Source: Dioscorea cayenensis subsp. rotundata (taxonomy: Eukaryota; Streptophyta; Magnoliopsida; Dioscoreales; Dioscoreaceae). Taken from it: 64,000 bases of DNA. The stretch is taken from assembly GCF_009730915.1 (NCBI RefSeq), contig NC_052489.1:1550001-1614000 (forward strand), written 5' to 3'. The notes under the pieces are model-generated. The model was not told the origin of the DNA and ran no database searches. It worked only from the letters and a program-made list of their open reading frames with translations. The position numbers and the translations under genes are program-made. Positions 54,658 to 64,000 of this stretch are shown in pieces (position 1 is the first letter of the stretch; each line of letters begins with the position of its first letter).

Positions 54658-57600
54658 TTAATAGGCATGGAGCAAAGCACTTACCACCCAAAAAATACCA
54701 TCACACGTTATTATTTCCAGGACAACCTTCAGTTGGAAAAGGAAAGGTGGTCGCTTGTTAGTAATCACAAAGGCCGTTAAGACTGAGGTGTGCTCTATGG
54801 CGGTGACTTGCCTGGCCTGCACTGTAGTTGCAAAATATGACCTCTCAGGCTACATTGCTTTACCTGTACATATGTTCATATCAAACAGAAAGGCTAATAC
54901 AGTCCAGAAGTAGTGGAGAGAGAATTAGGTTGCAGGGACTTACATCCATGGCTGCTACAGTGGACAGAAGATCTCTGGATTGGTTCAGCAATCCACGCTC
55001 TTGTGCTGCAACTTTAGCAAGCTCAGATACCAAGTAGCTTGCCCCCTCTACCTGTACATGGAAATTGTTTCAGCTTCCAGATATCTAACCAGTTGAAGCT
55101 AATATAAGAGAACTAAGCAAATGCAGTCCTAAATTTAGGGCAGACCTTTTAATATAGGTCACAATGTGGTCTTAAAACTCAAACTTCTAGATGTCAACAA
55201 AGAAAGTCTTGAACAAACACAGACACACAAAACAAGATGAAGTTAACAATAGGCACTACTAACCTTTGATAGGAGAGAGCATATCGAGGATCCCATTGAC
55301 TGCATTACATCAACTGCAGAACTGACGGCATGTTTAACTTCTAGAATATCAGCCTGATGAACAAGAAACATTACAAACTTTGCAACTGTTAATTTGAAAT
55401 AGGTTGTAATGGAAATTCTAGAGTACACACCCTTGCTCCACTAACAATTGGAAGGCGAAGGGTGCTAGCTCTTAGAGCTTCGATTGTTCCTGATAAAGAA
55501 CTAGAATGGTCTCTTTCCATCTCCAGCCATTCTTCCAGGTAGGTTGTCTGCATTGTTTAATAATGGCAAAGTTTAGAAGCATAAACTTGAAGCAATCAAA
55601 AATATATGAAGCACATCCATTCTTGCACAATTTCCCAAGGTAAAGTTTCCTTCGGTTTGTGCTTTCTATAAGAATATCTCAGTCATAACAAAGAAGATAC
55701 ATTGCAGAACAAAAGCCTTACTTGTCCCTTGAGAATGGAAATTAGCTTCATCTTCTGTCTCAACATATGTAGCTTGATCCGTTTAATTGTGACAGAATCA
55801 CGCAAGTCAGAAATTGTTATCCATGCATCATATAAATTTTTCTGACAGATAAAACAAATGATCAGATGGAAAATATTAAGACAGGAAAGCAATGACATAA
55901 TAAACCAAAACAGTGAGAAATTAAATATAGAAAATTATGAGGTCTTCACATGCATCAGCCACCAGATGTTGATGGAATTAATCAATTTGTTCAACTGGCC
56001 TTCAACCATATGTTCTGGGAACATCTAAAAGTTAAGTTATTTTCATCTAGGTAAAGAACAATGTTTCATTCAGGGAGTTCAGCCCAGAACCAAACAGAAG
56101 AAACAAGTGATTTCACAATCACTCCCTGGATGTAGAGAGTGCAAAAAAAAAAAAACAGTAAGAGCACCTCAAGCAAAACAAGACCACATAGATAAGGAAA
56201 TTGGAAACCATGAACACGTTCAAAATATCTATAAGAACTCATCTTACAGACAAATGCCATGTGACCAAACATTCATAACGACTTAACCAGTATCAACTTA
56301 TGTTAGATCAATTCTCCGTTTCTCAATTTTTCCAAAAGCTAGATTTGAGAAGCAGATAATAAGAGCATGACTCTTTATGGTCACGCTGTCTACAGTGTTT
56401 TCTCTTTGACTTGTCAACAAAAATACCTAGATAAAATCAGGCGTTGTTTGTAGCAAAGCAGAGCATCATGTCTATTGATAACCACTACCATCTAAATTCT
56501 TCATGTACATCTTTACTGTAACTTATACAACTGCAGACCTGCTGTCAATGACAACTCACAACAGCATTCAGCTTTGAACACTGTTTCAATTCTAGGATTT
56601 CATGAATGCAACTTTGAATAATGGTTTGAAGGTTGTACCTATTTTAAGTGTAAAAATACTCCAAAACCACTAAGTTGACCAAAATTTCTAAATTCTTTTG
56701 ATTCTTTTTTGTTACCAAGCCCACCCTTGGGTAAATCCAGCTTGCCCAACTATGATTGCTGAATTGTTATCTGTAACATATTGAATGGACTTTGCAAGAA
56801 CTAAATGGTTCTACCTCTCCGAAATTTATATCCAAGTTAATCAGGATAGGGGAGCCAGTGGCAGTTGATCAATGAATATGATGGATGTCGGATGATCAAA
56901 CCTTGAAAACTATTCAACTGAAGTTATGAAACAACCTTGGCTGTCTTCACATAAACTAAAAGATCCGATAGAAGAATATCGTCTGTATCAATAATAATCA
57001 AATGCAAGTAGTATCAAAAACCTTACAGACAGAAAGCACTCTCAAACTCTGGCTGGAGGAAGCAGCATTTCTTCTTGTCATGACAAAAATTAGCAGCCAA
57101 TGCATTCTACTTGTTGTTATGCATCAGAAGCAAGGAAGAAAACAGTCCATGCCACTAAATAGTGAGAAGCATGTAAATACTTATGACTTAGTTAAGATAC
57201 AATCAATTTAACATCACAAGGACTTGGTCTCTGAAAGCATCCATGTCAAACAAAATGACATAGAAGATGAGTGCAAATGAAGCTAACAGATGCAAATGGA
57301 AATTGAATGACGAAGTAATGTCTTGGAAAGTATAGGGACAAGGTGCAGTTTCAACACTTTTTCTTTTAGCAAAGAAAGATTCCACAGAGGATAAAAGACT
57401 GTATAGCAAAGTCACTGAAATATTGGAACAAAAGAAATGCTCCAAATGTGACAGGCGAATACCTTCTACAACAAAATGCAAGTGCTTAAAAGGCAAGGTA
57501 TGAACCAAAGCCAAAGGTTTCACTATCACTATGTCAGGAAGCAAACCAATAAGATTTAAATGGATCATACCAAACACAAGGATGTAAAGAAAGAAAATGC

Positions 57601-59127
57601 TACATCAAAATGCTTCAGAGGATAACACAGCCAATTCACACCAATGCAGCACTGAACAATTAAAATAGCAACCTGGCAGTTAAATCACACAGCATGTCCC
57701 AAAAATTGCTGAGAGGATAACACAAACACATCAGTTAAATACATGATTCCCATGAGTTACATACATTTCAGGAGCAACACGAAGTGTCACATAATTTAGC
57801 AGAGTATATATGAGAAGTCATAATATATAGCAGTCAAATAAATCAATTTGTCAATAGACAACTATTCCATGCAAAAGCAAGCCCAAAACTATGCAGAAAT
57901 AGAGAAATTCAAAATGTCCTATATGAGCATTACCTCCGCAGTCAGTCTATGCAATGATAAAGCAACGCCAGCCCTAGCATTCACCCACCTCCACTGCAAC
58001 TCCCGATTATCGAACAGCCTCAGTAAATGTGCCTCCTCAATCCTATTCTCCCCCTTCTTCGCCCTCCTCACCTCCGCCGAAAAGCTCAAGATGGATGGCG
58101 CATTGCACGGCTGCTGCCTGGCTGCATTCAGTCCCATTGCCACTCCATTCCTTGTCTTCAAGGGGCTTGCAGCACCCCTCGAGGAAGGAGAAGATGAAAG
58201 CTTACTTGGCGAGGATGACCTCGCAGGCCCATGAAGAGGCGATGACATTGAACGTGGAGATGACAAAGGGCTATCACCTACTGACTTCTTGAAAGCAATC
58301 AACTTCGGCGGCGGCGCCAATATGGTGGCCGCCTGGGGCAACCGGCGCAGCCTGCTGTTCGTCTCCTGCCAGAACCGCGCCGGCACACTAATCCCTCGAG
58401 ATGATGGAGTAAGACGAGCCTCCGGCGCACCGGAATTGCTCCCAGATGAGACACTATCAGTGTCCGACGACGCAGAGAGATCCCCACCATCAAACGAAAC
58501 CCTGCGAGCACTATCATCGAACTGATTCAGCAATCGAACTGCAGCCATGATCGGCTCCCTTTGCTCCAAGGAGCAATCCAGGCTTCTCGCCAGATGATTG
58601 GAGTGTCGGGCGTTGGCAGCAGGCCAGCGGCGGTGATCAAAGGGCTTAGAGTTCTCCAACTGGTCTGGGGGTTTAACCGGGGTGGCGGAGGAGCCAGTAG
58701 GCCGGCGGCGGTCGGGAGTTACCTTACGGGCGGGGCTAGGCGAGGAGGCCTTGCTTTTCGATGTCTGGTAGAAGAACGACTCGCCCTGGAACGAGACGGA
58801 GAGGCTACGTGTGGTGGTGCAGAGAGCACGCGCGGCGACGGAGAGCTCAGCGGTGGGGGTGGGGGAGGGCCGGGCACGGTCGACGGAGTGGGAGCGCTTC
58901 TGTGTCGCCGGCCGTGGGGTTGAGCGCGGAGTCACTAGCGGCGAAGGGAACCGGCGAGAAGAAGAGGAGGAGCTCGTCGATGAAGAAGAGGAGGAGGAGG
59001 GGGTGGTGAGATACCGGGAGGTGATCTCTTTGGTTCGAGGACGACGGGGAAGGGCAGCATTGTCTTTTTCAGAGGGGAAGAGAGGTGGACGGACAGGATC
59101 TCGCGGTGCGGCGGTGGCGGCGACCAT
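54658..59127 (-). CDS. QWRF-motif microtubule protein (EDE1/augmin subunit 8-like)
   Basis: Minus-strand exons 59127-57934, 55841-55722, 55547-55431, 55353-55264 and 55051-54944 give 543 codons, plus a last exon starting near 54816. The start MVAATAAPRDPVRPPLFP matches family starts; the upstream in-frame TTG is not used. Residues 1-300 are Ser/Pro/Arg-rich and basic, the microtubule-binding half, with RRVSFDGGDLSASSDTDSVS and ISVPARFWQETNSRLRRL. The family motif appears as LLRLFDNRELQWRWVNARAG (QWRW here). The C-terminal half is helical: YDAWITISDLRDSVTIKRIK, LRQKMKLISILKGQ, YLEEWLEMERDHSSSLSGTI, EALRASTLRLPIVSGARADI, SSICSLLSKV. EDE1/AUG8-type proteins recruit augmin to microtubules in spindle and phragmoplast. 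The last exon is ambiguous: acceptors at 54811 and 54816 give different tails (stops at 54758 or 54658). Confidence 0.88.
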
Positions 59128-61716
59128 GTTGATGATCTCAAGGCACAGATCTCGGTGTTTCAAGGCTATCTCTTGTTGCGATCTGGTGGCATTGAGTCAC
59201 CGGCGGAGCAGCGGAACCTTGGCTCGGAGAGAGGAGTAGGTTAGTTATTCTAAGCTGGAGATGGGTTTAGTGAGAGAGAAGAAGAGCGTGAGATGAGAGA
59301 GGAGATGGGTTTTATGTAATAATAATATAAAATTATTAAGTGGATAATTAATTAATTATTAATTATTAATAATTAATGAGGAAAGATATGGAGTTACGAG
59401 GTGGAATTTAATATTTATGGATTTTTTTCCTTTTTTTCATTTAAAAAAAATCGCAACATTCTTTTGTTATTATTATTATTATTATTATTATAGTTTAATT
59501 GCTTTACAGATTCATATAATTGTGTATTTTCTGTCTTTTTAGTTTTTTTAATATTTTTAAATATAATTAAGTCCTCATATTTGGTCAAGTTGGATCATTC
59601 TAGTTTACAGTAATATTTTTAAATATAATTAAATTCTTATAATTTACACTTGTCCATCTACACCGCGGACTAAAATAACTTAATTCGACTAAATATGAAT
59701 ACTTAATTGTACCTACCTAAAAATATTACAAGAAACTAAATAGGCAAAAAATACACAATTACATGATGTACAGCAATTAAACTTTATTATTATTATTATT
59801 ATTATTAAAAAAAAAAAGCATATTTAAAGGTCCATTTCAACCAAGCAGTGCCTATCAATGTGGTGGGGTCTAACCAGGTTTTAGTCACCAGCTTGTTTTG
59901 CACTCTTTTTTTTCTCTTTTAATTTCTTTTAAAAGCTAATTTTATGATCTGTTATGATTATTGACTTAAATTAATAGAAGACTAGTTCCATTTTATTATT
60001 ATTTTATTTTATTGAATAAAAGTTCCATTAATGTACATCATAAATTGAACTCCTTATTTCAAAATTTTAAAGTTTAAAAAATAAAATAATAATAATAAAA
60101 AAAACCTATGAAGCAGAAGGAGGTACATGACCCGTGATGTATGTTTAATGGCATAATGAGTCACATGATAAATGATTCACATTAGCCAATAAATGCATTG
60201 GGCCCTGCCCTTGTTCAGAGTTTTTCATTATTATTTTAAGCTAGATTTAACTATATAACATGTTTAGGCATGATAAACTAATTTTCTTATTACTCTAATT
60301 AATACAATAAATTAAATAGCTTCTTGATAAAATACATTAATATATAAATGTGAAAGAGAAGTCTTATGGACATTAGTGCAAATGAGACTAGAGAGAGAGA
60401 AAAAAAAAATGTATATTGTGATTGTGAAAGGTGGCAACTTGGCATTCCGACAAAATGGATTCAGAGACAAAAATATTTTGGTTTGATTCCAAGTCAATTT
60501 TTGACTTTTATTTGGTTTTATGTTGTTTTTTTAGTAGTCAAGTCTAAATTTAGTCAAAGCTCACATAAATATCTCATTTATAATTTTATTTTCTCTTGTG
60601 TATATTCCAAAGTTATTTTAAAAAAATAATAATAATTTTTCATCACTCTATAATTCAGAAATTTAATAAAAAAATTTAAAAAAATTGCTGTATTTGAGAA
60701 GAGAAAAAGGATGGACAAACAAAATAGAAATTAATGTAAATAAAAAACTTATAAAAAAATGACAAAAAAAAGTACCTGAAAATCAAACTAAAAGTACAAT
60801 AGAAAAGGATTTCTTCATAGAACTTTACATCAATTTCAGAAACTTTTACTGAGAAGTCACTGAAACCAAAATACCTGAGCTTTAACTCCACTTCTGTTTG
60901 CATTCTAAGCTACCAAGCTATACTTGCAACATCTCTCAGTACTCCAAATAATTTAGTAATAAGTAAATCCAAATGCACATGAAGCAAAAGAATTATATAT
61001 TTCCGTGCATTTGTTTTTGCCTCAATTGTTTACCAAATTTGTTCAGAAATAGCAAGTTAATAGAGATGTAAGTCTCATGGCACTGACACAAGATTCAATA
61101 GCTCATTTTTTTAAAGGAACATTTGGTTTCTTTAATGAAGTTCAACAGAGATATACATAAGTACAAATAACAACTTGCTAGTAAAGTATTCAATGTTGGA
61201 AAGCTTACCAGCAATATGTGCTGTATATCTGGATGGAAGAACACGGCAAGCATGTTAGTCAAAAGACAGACAGATATAGAGATGCATTACTTATAATGAT
61301 TTATATATCTTTTAAAGATAAATCTCTCTCATGCAGTCATGCTCCTCACACACAGATCTTTCATAGAAACCCTCAATCACAAAGGATAGTAAATACCGCT
61401 GGGCTACGCCATGGTTCCTCAGTATATCTAGCTTTCATCCAAAACATGCATGTCTATAAAAATTTATCCTGCTAAGATTGTAGCTCCTCCTTTCCAGAGG
61501 AGATTAAAGCTTTAGCAATGATCTGATTTGGCTCAACAACATTTCAATGCAAGATTATTAATTCATAGAGACAACCGAAACTACATTGGAAAAAGGCATG
61601 TTTGCAAACAGTACAGCAGAGTTACCAAATAAACGATACTGAATTTGCCATGACTGATACAAGGCCAACGATGGCTGCAAAAGATAAGATAATACACAGG
61701 TAATGCGAGGGGTTAC
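59128..61716. other. Intergenic region, AT-rich
   Basis: 5' leader and promoter of the QWRF gene (GA-rich at about 59225-59310), ATT microsatellites (59466-59492, 59785-59806), then AT-rich sequence containing the unresolved 3' part of the small gene at 61717-62096. No other gene could be supported. Confidence 0.5.
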
Positions 61717-62096
61717 CCGTGCCGGGGAGTAGGATGGCTTGGAGGAGTGGGTTGTGGAAATGTATGGCATGACGGGAGTTCCGTGTTCAATTGGGCCATT
61801 CTTTATAGTGGCTTTTGAACTTGGAACCGGATCAACACGAGGGTAATCATCCAAGTCGAAACCGATCAGGATCCTCTTGGCTTTGGTGGTCTCAATCTCA
61901 TAATGTCTCTCCTGAAAAGGAATTAATCAATGAAATTTGAAGTCATCGAAAAGTTCATGATTAACTTGTTGTTCATTGACTACTTATGTATATATAGATA
62001 TATACAACCATGATTTTGGCGACTTTGAACAGATACATTTACCTTAAGTTTCCGGTTTGAGATATATTGCTCACTGATTGCCGTCCCCAAGTCCAT
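61717..62096 (-). CDS. Unrecognised small protein with DDYPRVDPVPSSKA motif (3' end unresolved)
   Basis: Two coding exons on the minus strand in matching phase: 62096-62043 (MDLGTAISEQYISNRKLK) and 61911-61717 (ERHYEIETTKAKRILIGFDL, DDYPRVDPVPSSKATIKNGP, IEHGTPVMPYISTTHSSKPS, YSPAR), 83 residues so far. Both carry good splice sites: donor AAG/GTAAAT, acceptor TTTTCAG/GAG, donor CGG/GTAACC. The next exon is not certain; an acceptor near 60858 would place a stop at once. I do not know the family. Visible features: a basic, helical N-terminal part, then an acidic DDY step and a Pro-rich tail. Acidic-Tyr-Pro segments resemble sulfated plant peptide hormones, but as modelled the protein has no signal peptide; a signal-like frame exists in the leader (see findings). 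A further 5' UTR exon probably ends at 62984. Confidence 0.5.
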
Positions 62097-62983
62097 GGTC
62101 AGTAAAAACTAGAAGAGTTAAAAGCAATAATTAGCATTTTAAATACTGAAACGATGAGAATCAGATATCAAATATAATTAGGACTTGGTTCTATGATATA
62201 AGCTAAAATGCCGCTGACTCACTAAGAATGAAGTAATGAAAGGAAAAAGATTTAGATGAGAACACTGTCAAGTGTTTACACACAATGCTGCCTCAAACTC
62301 ATATCATTGCATTGCCTTGAGAAACAACAAGCTGATTGTTACATGAATGACATCAACTGCTCACATACTTATAGAAAGTAATCATTTTTTTGGGGGGGGT
62401 CTAAAACTAAAAATGTGAGATTTTATAGAAGGACATGATGCAGATTCCAGAAGACAACATCTAGGTACAAATACTACAAATTAGTATAGAGGATTCTTGA
62501 ACATTGAAGGAAATTCCCATTTCACACAGCATGGAATAATTATAAAAATTAAGCTTCAGGTAACATTATGGGGTAATCTCTTTGCTTCTTTAAGATATGC
62601 ACACAATTGTAGATAAAAATTTCCAAGTGAAGCAAATCACTCTTCATTACATTCAACACTCTAACTGTGCAAGCCAAGAACCAAAATTAGTACTTTAATC
62701 ACCATCTATAGTAAAGTAAACAAAGAAAAGAATAAAGAGATATCTTTGGTTTTTTCTCAGCAGCATCATAAACAGAAAAAAAAAAATTCTAAACGACATA
62801 GTAATTGATATAATCATAAGCTTCATTCATGTCTTTTTGTTAAATGCATTCTAATGAGCTTTTTTTTTAACTAAAAAAATTAACTTTTTATAACCATAAC
62901 CAATTACTTAATCAACAACAAATCCACCACCGTTCATGAATCAAAGAAAAAAAGCCAACTTTTTGGGGGACAAAACTCCATAC

Positions 62984-63430
62984 CTGAATCGCCAGTGTAG
63001 ATAGTGTTCAGTGAGAGCAAAACCACAGCAGCAAAACCAAGTCAAAAGGAAAAAACACCAGAATGAGAAAGGTCTCATCTTTTTCACAGAAAACCACTTG
63101 GTTTTCTCCAATCAAACAGCATGGAGGGATCTTGGTTTAGTAATGCAAGAGGCCATGAAGGCAGGAGAAGAAAATGGGGATTTTGGTTGTATCACAGAGG
63201 CTAAGGGATTCAAGGACACATCGAAAAATCCCGTGGATAAGGGATTCCATGGATGATAATTTGGGTATCAACGGAGACAGAGAGAGAGAGAGAGAGAGAG
63301 GCGAATTGAATGCGGAGAGGATTGATGGGAAGAGAGCCCGGCAGAGTACAGTGATGGTGCAAGAAAAGATGGGCCTGGCTTCGTCTCCGTTGAACACATG
63401 TGAGAGAGAGAAAATGACAATGTGTTTATT
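62984..63430 (-). promoter_or_regulatory. Probable 5' UTR exon and promoter of the small gene at 61717-62096
   Basis: The minus strand shows a CT run (GA at 63281-63300 on +), then mRNA-like sequence ending in a good donor, GGCGATTCAG/GTATGG (62984/62983). It contains short upstream ATGs, one opening a 31-codon signal-peptide-like frame at 63078. The segment abuts the assembly gap, so the true promoter may be missing. Confidence 0.4.
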
Positions 63431-64000
63431 NNNNNNNNNNNNNNNNNNNNNNNNNNNNNNNNNNNNNNNNNNNNNNNNNNNNNNNNNNNNNNNNNNNNNN
63501 NNNNNNNNNNNNNNNNNNNNNNNNNNNNNNNNNNNNNNNNNNNNNNNNNNNNNNNNNNNNNNNNNNNNNNNNNNNNNNNNNNNNNNNNNNNNNNNNNNNN
63601 NNNNNNNNNNNNNNNNNNNNNNNNNNNNNNNNNNNNNNNNNNNNNNNNNNNNNNNNNNNNNNNNNNNNNNNNNNNNNNNNNNNNNNNNNNNNNNNNNNNN
63701 NNNNNNNNNNNNNNNNNNNNNNNNNNNNNNNNNNNNNNNNNNNNNNNNNNNNNNNNNNNNNNNNNNNNNNNNNNNNNNNNNNNNNNNNNNNNNNNNNNNN
63801 NNNNNNNNNNNNNNNNNNNNNNNNNNNNNNNNNNNNNNNNNNNNNNNNNNNNNNNNNNNNNNNNNNNNNNNNNNNNNNNNNNNNNNNNNNNNNNNNNNNN
63901 NNNNNNNNNNNNNNNNNNNNNNNNNNNNNNNNNNNNNNNNNNNNNNNNNNNNNNNNNNNNNNNNNNNNNNNNNNNNNNNNNNNNNNNNNNNNNNNNNNNN
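63431..64000. other. Assembly gap (N run)
   Basis: 570 undetermined bases running to the end of the window. Confidence 0.99.

Noticed and set aside
58811-59239. 142-codon + strand ORF rich in Glu and Gly
   Set aside because: Antisense shadow of the Ser/Arg-rich first exon of the QWRF gene, caused by its TCC/TCG repeats.
61558-61716. Continuation of the DDYPRVDP frame past 61717 to a stop at 61558
   Set aside because: The extension crosses a good donor (CGG/GTAACC), and its residues (hydrophobic, irregular) look like intron or UTR reading. The 42-base gap to a nearby strong acceptor (TTTTGCAG at about 61678) is too short for a plant intron.

Overview
The window is nuclear DNA from a flowering plant, and weak signs point to a monocot. 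Evidence: GT-AG introns, strongly AT-rich spacers, GC-rich first exons, and several plant-only families (LOB-domain factor, expansin-like B, QWRF protein, HOOKLESS1-like acetyltransferase). Small DNA transposons (Stowaway, Mutator-like, hAT-like) fill the spacers. The last 570 bases (63431-64000) are an assembly gap. I cannot name the species.

Layout, left to right. 39-404: 3' end of an organellar RsmH/MraW-type rRNA methyltransferase gene (+). 1198-3675: DUF455 ferritin-like protein (+). 5255-7228: PIG-P subunit of the GPI-GlcNAc transferase (+), converging on an expansin-like B gene (9127-7584, -). 12174-12863: intronless plant protein with an N-terminal Cys/His motif (+). 17708-18378: VPS55 (+), converging on a chloroplast fructose-1,6-bisphosphatase II-type gene (22000-19555, -) whose frame is broken at several homopolymers. 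27667-26302: HOOKLESS1-like N-acetyltransferase (-). 39615-34403: casein kinase 2 alpha of the chloroplast type (-, ten exons). 48208-48908: class II LOB-domain factor (+) with an apparent frame slip in its tail. 59127-about 54658: QWRF/augmin-8-like microtubule protein (-). 62096-61717: unrecognised small protein rich in Pro, with a DDYPRVDP motif (-).

The genes form no operon or visible pathway cluster; this is an ordinary euchromatic stretch with a gene every 3-8 kb. Two gene-poor blocks, about 27.7-34.4 kb and 39.6-48.2 kb, hold transposon remnants, including a Mutator-like MITE with a perfect 10-bp target duplication and the 3' end of a LINE.

I found no clearly new system. The best leads are the small protein at the right end, whose 5' leader carries a signal-peptide-like reading frame; two genes whose upstream ORFs end exactly on the main start codon; the telomere-repeat tract in the LOB-domain gene near its frame slip; and the ambiguous C-terminus of the QWRF gene. 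Exon limits are my own readings of splice sites and family similarity from memory; no search was run.
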